Shown here piece by piece: positions 35,361 through 44,353 of a DNA stretch of 64,000 nucleotides. The position numbers and the translations under genes are program-made. The first letter of the stretch is position 1. Each line of letters starts with the position of its first letter. The DNA lies in assembly GCA_046350055.1 (NCBI GenBank), contig JAXMBC010000001.1, positions 5,580,001 through 5,644,000 on the forward strand, in the 5' to 3' direction. This DNA is from JAEUIE01 sp046350055 (GTDB taxonomy: Bacteria > Planctomycetota > Planctomycetia > Gemmatales > HRBIN36). A model generated the notes under the pieces. That model was not told where the DNA came from. It saw only the letters and a list, made by a program, of their open reading frames with translations, and ran no database searches.

Positions 35361-36242
35361 ATGTCCCATTCCCCCGCAGGCTTCCTCGTTCTTGATAAAC
35401 CCGCTGGCATCACCAGTCGCGATGCCGTCGACCATGCCCAGGCATGGTTCCCGAAGCAAAAGATAGGTCATGCCGGCACACTCGATCCATCTGCCACCGG
35501 AGTACTCATTCTTGGCGTTGGCTCCATCGTCACCCGCTTTATCGAATATGTGCAGGATCAGGAAAAGGAATACATCTCAACGTTTCATCTCGGCGGCGTC
35601 AGTTCTACCGATGATGCAGAAGGCGAAATCAAACCTACGGCCAATATTCAACCGATCAGCGAAGTAACTCTGAAGGAACATCTTCAGAAATTCATCGGCT
35701 CAATCAGTCAAACTCCTCCGGCCTTCAGCGCCGCCAAGATCCAGGGTGAGCGAGCCCACACCAAAGCCCGGCGGGGCGAAGCTGTCGTCCTGCAACCACG
35801 AACGGTAACGGTGCATGAACTGACCTTACAACGCTATGAATGGCCGACGCTGGATGTGCTGATCCGCTGCAGCAAAGGCACCTACATCCGCAGCATCGCC
35901 CGCGACCTCGGCCAATCGCTGGGCTGCGGCGGGTACGTGCAAGCGCTAAGGCGAACCCGCATCGGCTCTGTGAATGCTGAACAAGCCATCCCCTGGCAAT
36001 CTACTGCGGAAGAAGCCCAGGCAGCATTATTACCACTCTCCCTTGCTGCGGCTCATCTTGCCAGATTTGAAGCCAGCGAGGAAGAAGCACGACGGTTGCA
36101 GCAAGGTCAGGCATTACCCTTCGAAGCTGCAAGAGACCACGAAGTGAGCCTCTGGCACAACGAACGATTTATCGGTATAGGCTCTGTAGATACTGCTCGC
36201 AACCGGCTTAAGCCGACCAAGATGGTTACCTTGGATGTGTAA
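35361..36242 (+). CDS. truB: tRNA pseudouridine-55 synthase
   Basis: A 293-residue enzyme that makes the T-loop pseudouridine of nearly all tRNAs. The catalytic region is GHAGTLDPSATGVL with the nucleophile Asp at 42. KPAGITSRD near the start, CSKGTYIRSIARDLG and GGYVQALRRTRIG also match. The last 70 residues form a PUA-like end. It follows rbfA by 150 bp, the common order. Confidence 0.97.
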   Translation: MSHSPAGFLVLDKPAGITSRDAVDHAQAWFPKQKIGHAGTLDPSATGVLILGVGSIVTRFIEYVQDQEKEYISTFHLGGVSSTDDAEGEIKPTANIQPISEVTLKEHLQKFIGSISQTPPAFSAAKIQGERAHTKARRGEAVVLQPRTVTVHELTLQRYEWPTLDVLIRCSKGTYIRSIARDLGQSLGCGGYVQALRRTRIGSVNAEQAIPWQSTAEEAQAALLPLSLAAAHLARFEASEEEARRLQQGQALPFEAARDHEVSLWHNERFIGIGSVDTARNRLKPTKMVTLDV

Positions 36243-36313
36243 CAACTTGCTTAGTATGTCAAATACAAATGATGGTGGCACTGCTCGCAAAGCAATGCCA
36301 CCACTCGATTTCA

Positions 36314-39300
36314 CTATTTCGTACCCAGCGGTGTCCTGCCGCTTTTCACTTCCTGCAGACGCTCGCGGTAACGTTCATACAGCTTCGTCTGCTTGCTGGT
36401 CGGTTCAATGGGTTCACCTTTGATGAAGAGCGATTTTACCTGCGTGGTAGGTTCCAGCAGATCGCCATCGGTGAGCACCAGGTTGGCGAATTTGCCAGGC
36501 TCGATAGAACCGAGTTGATCAGCCAGGCCGAGGATTTGTGCGGGGTAAAGCGTGACCGCTTTCAAAGCCTCGTCCTTGGGTAATCCGTAACTCACAGCCA
36601 AGGCTGCTTCGTAAGGCAGGTTGCGGGTATTCGTGCTACCTGCCGAGCGGATGCAGAATTTCACTCCTGCATCGTGCAAACGGCCTGCAACCCGATACTG
36701 GGCATCGTAGGTATCGTAGCTTTCCTGAGGCATGACTGTAAAGGGGCCGCAGAGTACGGGGATGTTCTTCTTCTTGAGTTCATCCGCCACCTTCCATGCA
36801 TCCACACCTCCACTCAGGATAAGCTTAACCTTCACCTCGTCGGCCCACTTGATGGCTTCGAGGATGTCCGCCTTGCGGTTGGCATTGACGATCACCGGCT
36901 TCTCACCCGTGGCATAAGGAAGCATCGCTTCCCGGCGTGGATCAAGGTTCTTGGTTATGCCTGCCTTGATTGCCTCTGCATCTCGTCTGGCATCAGCAAA
37001 CTGGAGCTTGAGGAACTTGAGTTTCTCTTCACGTGCCTTGCGAGCGAAAATGCGACCTGCAGGCGGACCATCCGGGCTGCCACTGACCAGTCCTGCCGAG
37101 GCTGGGAACTCAATGTGCAGTCCGAAGGGATCTACCAGTTTCATTTCCTGCGGTGTCCATCCGAAGAGATTGATGATGGCACCCTGTCCGGAGACGGTAG
37201 CTCCGGTGGGACGAGTCACCACAGTGAGGACACCATTCGCACGGGTCACAGGAATGAGTTCCGAATCGGGGTTAATACCGATCAAGGCTCTGAGATCAGG
37301 CTGGAAGTCGCCGCCTTCGCTGAAGTCCTGCGTTTCGCGAGCAGAGCCTAACTCTGTCAGACCCAAAATCGTAGCAGAGTCAATCATACCGGGGTAAAGA
37401 TGCAGCCCTTTAGCTTCTACCACCGTGGTATTGCCAGGAAGGTCGATCTCTGACTGCTTATCCAGATCCTGGATCGACTTGATCTTGCCACCGGCTACCT
37501 GCACCAGGGCATTCCTGACAACCGTGCCATTCACAGGATGAACGGTTACATTCTTGATTGCATAGCTGCCTGTGTTGTTACGAACGACTTTGAGATTGTT
37601 CAGTTCAGGCCCGCGAGCGGCAGGCACGATAAAGTCAGGAGCCTTGACGCTGGCAAAGCCCTCACGCTGGAAGTAGACTTCTCCTTCCACCAGGGTCATC
37701 TCACAACGTGCATAGCCACTGAGTGGGTGACCATTGAAGATCGCAAGATCAGCATCCTTACCTACTTCAATACTTCCTGTGCGGTCCTGCAAACTCAATT
37801 GCGTCGCAGGATTGATCGTCACCATTTGCAGAACGTCCTGTTCAGAAAGGCCGCCATACTTCATTGCCTTCGCAGCTTCGGAATTGAGACGACGCATGAG
37901 TTCGTTGCTATCAGACTTCATCATCGTCAGCACTCCAGCTTCTTTTAGCAGCGCTGCGTTTTGGGGAATTGCATCGAAAGCTTCGATCTTGTAAGCCCAC
38001 CAGTCAGAGAATGTGGAACAGGATGCCCCGTGCGCCGCAATCTCTGCAGCGATCTTGTAACCTTCGAGAACGTGTTGCAGACTCTTGACCTTGAACCCGA
38101 ATCGATCTGCTACACGGAGAAGCATGACAATTTCATCTGAACGGTAGCAGTGGGAGTGGACCAGAATGTTACCGTCGATGACGTCAGCCAATGCTTCCAG
38201 TCGCAAATCACGACGCGGCTCGACCTTTGTTGAGGCAGAACCTTTGGAATCCTCGTACTCCTTCCACTTGCGTTTGTATTCTTGTGCCTCGGTGAATGCC
38301 CGCACGAAGACAGCCTCCACGCCAAGGCGGGTGTTGGGGAAGCGGCCATCGCTGCGTTTCACGTTCTCGCCCAGGGCGAATTTAACACCCTTCTTCGATT
38401 CCATCAGCATTTCATACGCTGGCTGTCCATACTTGAGCTTGATGACTGCATCCTGCCCACCGATGCAGTTGGCGGAGCCATGGAAAAGGCGAGCCATGGT
38501 CACGCCGCCAGCTAAAGCACGGTAGATTTGCACGTCGTCCGAGTCGATGGTGTCGCGAATGCGCACTTCGGGAACTACGGACAGCGTGGCTTCATTCACA
38601 CCTCCACTGATGCTGAAGTGGCTGTGGGTATCGATGATACCAGGCATCACAAAGAGGCCGGTAGCATCAATAGTCGTAGCCCCGGCGGGGGTAGCTAGGT
38701 TCTGACCGAGTTCCTTAATCTTGCCACCCTGCACCAGGATGTCACCCACGAACTTGCCCTTAGTGGCAGTCAGTACGGTTGCTCCCTTAATGAGCACATT
38801 GCCACCCGTTCTGGTCTTGGGCTTGCGATCTTCCTCTACCTCACTGGGCAGGTCAGCCTTCTCAGGCTTGGGCTCGGTCTTGCTTTCGGGTTTCTTCTCG
38901 GGTGTCTTTTTCTCTTCAGCCTTCTTGTCGTCCTTCTTTTCTTCGGGTTTCTTATCTTCCTTTGGTGGGTTAGCAGCACCCTTGATGAGTTTGTTCAGTT
39001 CGTCTTCGTCGTCTTTGAGTTCCTTTTCGGCTTGATCCATGCGGGTTTTGAACTGTGCCCGGCGGTTCTCCGGCACCTGTTCCAGCATTGCTTTGCCTCG
39101 TTCCATGCGTTCCCTGGTTCGGGCAATCTTTTCCTTCAGTTCCGCCATGCGTTCCTTTGGATCACCTGAAGAGGCTGATTTGGTCTCTACACCATATTCG
39201 AAGTGGTTGCCTTCAGCGAAGACATGCTTCACCTTGGACTTCTCATCAGTAAATTTGCCACTGAACGCGACAATGTAAGCGGGACGACCGATGGCAATTT

Positions 39301-40573
39301 CGCCAAACAGACGATCTACGCCGAAGATGCTGGCAGGACTTTGAGTAAGTGCAGCCAGGGCCTTTTCCGCTGGTACACCTTCGCTGATGACCTTCCGCAC
39401 CTTGGCGAGGAATTTGTCGGTGCTTTCCACACTGTTTCCAGAGAGAGCACAACGAACGCCCTTGTTGATCAGCACGCTCAGGTTCTTGACCTCTTCCTGA
39501 TGACGGCGTTCAAAGTCCTTCACTACCCTGGCTGGTAGATCCCTGGCCTGTGGAGATTCATCACCGCCTGGAGCATCGAAGATACCGGGACCACCCCGGC
39601 GACGTACCTGCAGACGAGCTTTGTCTGGGAAGCTGAGTCGAACAATGCAGGTGACATCTTCGTTCTTGAGCCGATCGGCAAGACGCCAGCCTTCAGCACA
39701 TCCAAAGAGAATGGGCTTCACCTTGAACTCTTTGCAAACATCCAGGGCCCGGTTCATTTCGTCCCGACTGTCTGCTTCGAGAATCAGAGGAAGCTTGTCT
39801 TCCAGCACCAGTCCAGCAGTATCGAGTGCAGGATCGAAAGCAGGTCTTGCACCCACCTGTCCTTGCTTGAAAGCGGTCTGAAGGCGTTTCTGGTAGGCCG
39901 CATCGTACATGAACTGGCGGAAGTGGGCGACCGTGCCCATCAAGGTGGAAGGATACCCGCCCTGCCCGCCTAATGTTCGCAACCCACCGTGTAGAGCTGC
40001 ATTGGCCTTAATGATGGCATTGCGTGGTGCAGCTCCACTGTGAACCAGTAGCGCGCTTTGCCCGCCCAGGATGTTGCCTTCTGGGATAGCCAGTCGGGCA
40101 ACAATACCCTGCTCGCGCCAACCGTTGGCAGCATCATCTTCGGCCTTAAGTGCGGTGGCGACATCAAACTCGGGAGTCAGCCCCTTGCGGTTGTCAGCTT
40201 TCGTGGCAGCCATGCTGTCACTGGCCAGATCGACTGGTTCTGCAGGGCCACTTTCCGAACGGCGTAGTGCCATGTCCACGCCCCAGGTATTGCCTGCATC
40301 AATGAAACCGGGGTAAACCACCAGGTTTTTGCCATCAATCACTTCAGCATCTTTGGGAGCTGGAACATTTGCCCCCATTGCCTGTACCAACCCATCACGA
40401 ATGACCAGAGTAACCTTGGGCATCTCCGTGCCAGGTTTTGTGACCACCGTGGTATTGGTGATGGCAAAAGCCCTGGGTTTGAGCTTGGACGAAGGTGGCT
40501 GAGCAACCAGTTGTGTCAGAAGGATGGAGGCAGCCAGACCAAATAGCGCAACAGCACGAGCCAACAGTTTCAT
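36314..40573 (-). CDS. Secreted triple-amidohydrolase fusion
   Basis: A 1419-residue exported protein (signal peptide about 1-25). Three amidohydrolase modules follow. Module 1 (about 35-460) and module 3 (about 1000-1390) resemble each other, e.g. EFKVKPILFGCAEGWRLADRL against EVKVKLILSGGVDAWKVADEL, and both lack the Asp/His metal pair: FIDAGN and MIDSAT replace D-x-H-x-H. Module 2 (about 600-990) keeps IIDTHSH, VHSHCYRSDE, a further His in LQHVLEG and an Asp in KSDSNE, plus the typical end GSIEVGKDADLAIF. A coiled and KE-rich linker (about 470-590, EDKKPEEKKDDKKAEEKK) joins modules 1 and 2. The active module most resembles imidazolonepropionase-like hydrolases. Confidence 0.88.
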   Translation of the reverse strand: MKLLARAVALFGLAASILLTQLVAQPPSSKLKPRAFAITNTTVVTKPGTEMPKVTLVIRDGLVQAMGANVPAPKDAEVIDGKNLVVYPGFIDAGNTWGVDMALRRSESGPAEPVDLASDSMAATKADNRKGLTPEFDVATALKAEDDAANGWREQGIVARLAIPEGNILGGQSALLVHSGAAPRNAIIKANAALHGGLRTLGGQGGYPSTLMGTVAHFRQFMYDAAYQKRLQTAFKQGQVGARPAFDPALDTAGLVLEDKLPLILEADSRDEMNRALDVCKEFKVKPILFGCAEGWRLADRLKNEDVTCIVRLSFPDKARLQVRRRGGPGIFDAPGGDESPQARDLPARVVKDFERRHQEEVKNLSVLINKGVRCALSGNSVESTDKFLAKVRKVISEGVPAEKALAALTQSPASIFGVDRLFGEIAIGRPAYIVAFSGKFTDEKSKVKHVFAEGNHFEYGVETKSASSGDPKERMAELKEKIARTRERMERGKAMLEQVPENRRAQFKTRMDQAEKELKDDEDELNKLIKGAANPPKEDKKPEEKKDDKKAEEKKTPEKKPESKTEPKPEKADLPSEVEEDRKPKTRTGGNVLIKGATVLTATKGKFVGDILVQGGKIKELGQNLATPAGATTIDATGLFVMPGIIDTHSHFSISGGVNEATLSVVPEVRIRDTIDSDDVQIYRALAGGVTMARLFHGSANCIGGQDAVIKLKYGQPAYEMLMESKKGVKFALGENVKRSDGRFPNTRLGVEAVFVRAFTEAQEYKRKWKEYEDSKGSASTKVEPRRDLRLEALADVIDGNILVHSHCYRSDEIVMLLRVADRFGFKVKSLQHVLEGYKIAAEIAAHGASCSTFSDWWAYKIEAFDAIPQNAALLKEAGVLTMMKSDSNELMRRLNSEAAKAMKYGGLSEQDVLQMVTINPATQLSLQDRTGSIEVGKDADLAIFNGHPLSGYARCEMTLVEGEVYFQREGFASVKAPDFIVPAARGPELNNLKVVRNNTGSYAIKNVTVHPVNGTVVRNALVQVAGGKIKSIQDLDKQSEIDLPGNTTVVEAKGLHLYPGMIDSATILGLTELGSARETQDFSEGGDFQPDLRALIGINPDSELIPVTRANGVLTVVTRPTGATVSGQGAIINLFGWTPQEMKLVDPFGLHIEFPASAGLVSGSPDGPPAGRIFARKAREEKLKFLKLQFADARRDAEAIKAGITKNLDPRREAMLPYATGEKPVIVNANRKADILEAIKWADEVKVKLILSGGVDAWKVADELKKKNIPVLCGPFTVMPQESYDTYDAQYRVAGRLHDAGVKFCIRSAGSTNTRNLPYEAALAVSYGLPKDEALKAVTLYPAQILGLADQLGSIEPGKFANLVLTDGDLLEPTTQVKSLFIKGEPIEPTSKQTKLYERYRERLQEVKSGRTPLGTK

Positions 40574-40762
40574 ACGAAACTCTTTCGAGGAAGGATGGTG
40601 ATGCGTAGAGATTACGGCAGGTATGCAGGCAACTCAAGGGGCAATCTTAGGTTTCAAAATGCTCTCAGAATACGAACCAGGGAACAGTCAGAGTCGGTTC
40701 CAGGATGTCTAACAATCTGATTCGCCACAATTGGCTCAAAATGAACCTTACATCACAAGCAA

Positions 40763-40787
40763 AACCGCAGACTACCAGTCTGCGGTT
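40763..40787 (-). terminator. Rho-independent terminator after pstS
   Basis: An 11-bp perfect stem (40763-40773 with 40777-40787), a 3-nt loop and TTTTGCTTG downstream on the minus strand. It lies about 29 bp past the pstS stop, so the amidohydrolase gene needs its own promoter in 40574-40760. Confidence 0.85.
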
Positions 40788-40815
40788 CATGGACTTGCAC
40801 CTGATTACACATGAA

Positions 40816-41790
40816 TTATTTGTTCACGCCCGCTGCATCGCGGCCAGACTTGGCCAACTCTGCGGGAAGGGGGATGTAACCATCATTGATGACCACTTCC
40901 TGCCCCTGCTTGCTGAGAATGTACTTCACAAACTCACTACGCAGCGGATCGAGATCACTGTTAGGATTCTTGTTGATGTACACATACAGGATGCGAGCGA
41001 GTGGATAGGTGCCATCAAGCGCCTTATCGGGAACTGCCTCTACTGGTTTGGTATTGTTCTTTGCAGCGATTGGTAAAGCTCGTACATCTGCAGTCTTGTA
41101 GCCAATACCTGAGTAGCCAATTGCATATTTGTCAGTGGCAATTGCTTGCACCACAGCTGATGAGCCAGGTTGCTCCTTGACGGTGTCCTTGTAATCGCCA
41201 TTAGCAAGGGCATGTTCCTTGAAGAAGCCGTAGGTGCCCGAAGCCGAGTTACGACCATATATGCTGATGGGTTGCGAAGCCCACTCGCCAGTGAGTCCCA
41301 GGTCGCCCCAGGTGGTGATGTCTCTGGAACCACCTCGTTTGCGAGTCTTCGAAAAGATCGCATCAATCTGTTCGAAAGTCAGGCTGGCCAGAGGATTATC
41401 CTTGTGAACATACACAGCTAACACATCAATGCTTGTTGGCAATGCGGTGGGAGGGTAATTGAACTTCTTCTTGAACTCATCGATCTCTTTGTCCTTCATG
41501 GGACGACTCATGGGACCGAATTGCGCTGTCCCCTGGATGAGTGCTGCTGGCGCTGTGGCTGAGCCCTTACCTTCAATTTCAATGCGTACATTGGGGTAGA
41601 GTTTCTTGAATCCTTCAGCCCACAATGCCATGAGGTTGTTCATCGTATCGGAGCCAATGCTCTTGATCGTACCAGAGACAGCCGCTGACGACTTGGCATA
41701 GTCGGGTAATGCGGAATCTACCTTAAGCTGGGCCTGGGCAGTACCGGCTACAGAACCAAGAAGACAAACGCCAAGAAGCCATTTCAACAT
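40816..41790 (-). CDS. pstS: Periplasmic phosphate-binding protein
   Basis: A 324-residue PstS-type protein. The ATG at 41790 follows CAGGAGA and gives a signal peptide ending AQAQ. Phosphate-contact blocks are IKSIGSDTMNNLM near the start, GKGSATAPAALIQG, GPMSRPM (for the canonical S-R-x-M) and GRNSASGTYGFFKE. It would deliver phosphate to a PstCAB permease, which is not in the window. The gene order with an OprP-like porin supports phosphate capture. Confidence 0.93.
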   Translation of the reverse strand: MLKWLLGVCLLGSVAGTAQAQLKVDSALPDYAKSSAAVSGTIKSIGSDTMNNLMALWAEGFKKLYPNVRIEIEGKGSATAPAALIQGTAQFGPMSRPMKDKEIDEFKKKFNYPPTALPTSIDVLAVYVHKDNPLASLTFEQIDAIFSKTRKRGGSRDITTWGDLGLTGEWASQPISIYGRNSASGTYGFFKEHALANGDYKDTVKEQPGSSAVVQAIATDKYAIGYSGIGYKTADVRALPIAAKNNTKPVEAVPDKALDGTYPLARILYVYINKNPNSDLDPLRSEFVKYILSKQGQEVVINDGYIPLPAELAKSGRDAAGVNK

Positions 41791-41847
41791 GTGTATCTCC
41801 TGAGGGAACAGTACACGGTTATTATCAATGCAAAGGGTATACGTGAC

Positions 41848-41865
41848 AGTGAAGATCATGTTAAG
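41848..41865 (-). promoter_or_regulatory. Possible PhoB-type direct repeat upstream of pstS
   Basis: On the minus strand CTTAACA and CTTCACT are spaced exactly 11 bp apart, the period of PhoB half-sites, in the 85 bp between the pstS start and the terminator of the upstream gene. Only two half-sites are seen and the sequence is not the E. coli consensus. Confidence 0.3.
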
Positions 41866-41881
41866 CTATAGAACGCAAAAA

Positions 41882-41902
41882 CCCATCATTTTGCATGATG
41901 GG
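41882..41902 (-). terminator. Rho-independent terminator after the Cys-rich gene
   Basis: An 8-bp stem (CCCATCAT with ATGATGGG), followed on the minus strand by TTTTTGCG. It ends the porin/Cys-rich unit before the pstS promoter. Confidence 0.85.
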
Positions 41903-41930
41903 CTGCGTCTTTGATTGCTCAAGACTCAAG

Positions 41931-42347
41931 CTATTTGCCGCAAGGCACACATGGAGCGGCCCCCAGAGGAACTTCTTTCAGCACACAATGTGATGTGTCG
42001 CAGTCAGGCACTACTTTCTTCACCAGCACATTCTTTGTCCGTTTCTCACATTGTCCGTCACAGCCACAGTCGCTGCGAAACCAACTCAACAGAGAGCATT
42101 TCGGCAGACAGTATTCCTTGGAGCGTGAGGAATAGACCACCTTGGTGTTCTTTTTTGGTTCCGTAACGCAGGCAGTTGACTTACATGCCTCAGAAGCCGG
42201 AGTGTGAATAGGTGCGTTGGCCTGCATTGTCAGCGGGGTTTCAAACACCAGCGTGGCTGGTGTGGCACCCTGGACGGTGTTGGTTGATTGTGCGTTTACT
42301 CCAGTGAGCGGAAGCAGGAGTACGCCTAGCAAGATACAAGGTCTCAT
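41931..42347 (-). CDS. Secreted Cys-rich protein
   Basis: A 138-residue exported protein (signal peptide about 1-19, ending VNAQ) with AAAGGA upstream. The C-terminal half carries at least ten Cys (CLPKCSLL, CGCDGQC, CDTSHC, CVPC), which could be disulfide-bonded or bind metal. No family is recognised. It starts 36 bp after the porin gene on the same strand and shares its terminator, so the two are probably co-expressed; a link to the porin or to phosphate or metal uptake is inference. Confidence 0.78.
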   Translation of the reverse strand: MRPCILLGVLLLPLTGVNAQSTNTVQGATPATLVFETPLTMQANAPIHTPASEACKSTACVTEPKKNTKVVYSSRSKEYCLPKCSLLSWFRSDCGCDGQCEKRTKNVLVKKVVPDCDTSHCVLKEVPLGAAPCVPCGK

Positions 42348-42383
42348 GATTGTTTCCTTTGCAGTTTGCAGCGGTGCAGCTGG

Positions 42384-44093
42384 TTAGAAATCGTAGTGGA
42401 AGCGAACGCCCAGACCTGAAACCACGCCGCTTTGAGCAGGAAGAGGTACGTTTCGATCTGTGATCAGGTAGTTCACCTGCATCTTCATCGTCGGGGTCAT
42501 GTGCCAGTTGACACCGAAAGTATGTTCACCCAGCATGCCTCCATTGATACCCTGATCATTCAGATCCAGGAAGGAGTAGCGATAGATGACTTCCCAGGCA
42601 CCCAGACCATAATTAAAGCGACCTTCCTCATCCCTGATGGCGAAGAAGTTTTCATTGGGGACCACACCTGTGAACTTGCCGAAGCGGCGATCATAGCCAC
42701 GGTGCTCGCCTGTCAGGAAGTACCCAGCCATGAAATAAGCACCCCAGTAGTTCACTGTGCCCCGTTTGGTGCCTGCTGGCGTGGCGGGGTAAGAGGCGTC
42801 GGGGACGCTGGCCAAGCTGGCTTCCGACTGGAACCACAGTGGACCGGCATACATCAACATTTCGAGGCTGGTAGTGGCTACACCGTCTGCAACGATGTTT
42901 CCCGTATCCACAAAGCGTGACGTAGTTCCCAGGAAGCTTCCCACGGAATCTCGCAATTCCGGACGATCACGGAATCGGACAATCTTACTGGTATCCACGA
43001 ACCCGGTTCCAGTCGTGGAGGTACCTGGCAATCCGGATAGCCGACCGATATTGGAATCTCTCCACTGAGCTGACGCACCCAGATGGAGCAGACAGCGTCC
43101 TTCGTTCTCATACCACGGCAGGAATGTCACACGTCCTGTGTACGCAAATTCCCCGTCGCCAAAGCTCGCTCCATCATTGGGTTGAAATGTTTCCACTTTA
43201 CTGAACATGAAGTGCCAGGTCATGTGCTGATCAAGACCGGTGTTGGTGACATAAACTCCGGGCATGAACTCCTGCCAGAACGCATCAAACTGGGATGAGC
43301 GTTCCATCATTGGCAACACTTTATCTGAGCTGTACGACTCCAGACCCATGGGCACTTTGTGCTGGCCTACTCGAACCGTACCGAGAAATGGCAGTTCCTT
43401 GACGCCATACCACATTTCAATGAATTGCACCTGGTTTACAGGTTCGAGTGCCAGTTCCGCATTGAACTCGTACGTCTCATACAGCGTGCCGTCAAACCGT
43501 GTACGTACCCGTCGCATGAACATGCCATCGTCCAGGTTACCCACACCAGTGGAGCCTGGATTGCCGATGCCGAGGTTTCCGCCTGGAGCAGGGCCTTTCA
43601 TGTATTGAGGCTGCTGCCAGAACACAGTATCAAACTGCAGCTGTGCACCGAGGTGGAGTTGAAAATCCTTATTCTCGGATTCAAAGCGCAGCCCCTTGGC
43701 CAGATCAAACTTGGCTGAAAGCTTGTTGTCGCTTCCTACTTCGTACCCCTTCTCCGCTGCTTCCTTTTTCTTCTTTTCATCCTCTGCCTTTTTCGTGTCT
43801 TCCTTGTCCTTCAGTATCTTCTCAACAACTTTCTTTACATCTTCGGGCTGACTGCTGGTGCTCGGCATACTCATGCCACTTGGCACAACAAGCTGTTTTT
43901 GATGAATGCTATCTACCAGTTGCATGAGCTTCTGGTTTTGCTGTTCGAGTTTTTCCAGTCGCCTGGTGAGTGCCTCGATCTGCTGATCCTTGGCATCCTG
44001 AGCGGCAGCACTGCCGGAGAAGCATACGCTGGCGGCAACACCTACCAAAGCGTATTTCAGCAGAGTGGGCCAACGACGGCGAAACGACGACAT
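42384..44093 (-). CDS. OprP/OprO-like outer-membrane porin
   Basis: A 569-residue outer-membrane protein. A signal peptide (ending SAAAQ) is followed by a coiled coil (about 36-66, QIEALTRRLEKLEQQNQKLM), a Lys/Glu stretch (about 90-115) and a long beta-barrel region with alternating aromatics. Blocks such as FKPFRVGQHKVP-like VRVGQHKVPMG and FMRRVRTRFDG match the phosphate-selective porin O/P family. It ends in VRFHYDF, with the terminal Phe typical of barrel insertion. It should carry phosphate or other anions across the outer membrane. It begins a minus-strand group with the Cys-rich protein and pstS. Confidence 0.88.
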   Translation of the reverse strand: MSSFRRRWPTLLKYALVGVAASVCFSGSAAAQDAKDQQIEALTRRLEKLEQQNQKLMQLVDSIHQKQLVVPSGMSMPSTSSQPEDVKKVVEKILKDKEDTKKAEDEKKKKEAAEKGYEVGSDNKLSAKFDLAKGLRFESENKDFQLHLGAQLQFDTVFWQQPQYMKGPAPGGNLGIGNPGSTGVGNLDDGMFMRRVRTRFDGTLYETYEFNAELALEPVNQVQFIEMWYGVKELPFLGTVRVGQHKVPMGLESYSSDKVLPMMERSSQFDAFWQEFMPGVYVTNTGLDQHMTWHFMFSKVETFQPNDGASFGDGEFAYTGRVTFLPWYENEGRCLLHLGASAQWRDSNIGRLSGLPGTSTTGTGFVDTSKIVRFRDRPELRDSVGSFLGTTSRFVDTGNIVADGVATTSLEMLMYAGPLWFQSEASLASVPDASYPATPAGTKRGTVNYWGAYFMAGYFLTGEHRGYDRRFGKFTGVVPNENFFAIRDEEGRFNYGLGAWEVIYRYSFLDLNDQGINGGMLGEHTFGVNWHMTPTMKMQVNYLITDRNVPLPAQSGVVSGLGVRFHYDF

Positions 44094-44353
44094 GTGACAC
44101 CCCTATGGGCCAATCCCAGGTCCCCACCTGCATGGATGAATCCATGATCGGATTGGCGATGGAGTGCATATCGTCTATGAGAATCGGAGTAAGTATGAAG
44201 ATTGGTACAGCCCGTGCCAGTATGCAGTGTTATCAGTACAACTCGATCGGCATGTTGAGAGTAACCGTTACAGTTTGCCTGTTTTGACAACTGCTTTCGA
44301 CAGCCGGCCTGAGAATCTCTCTATAATTATGATGAAGTTCTGGAGCCTTTCCC

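Noticed and set aside
44284..44327. TTGACA and TATAAT upstream of the thiolase as one promoter
   Set aside because: They are 32 bp apart, too far for one sigma-70 promoter; only the -10-like box is plausibly used.
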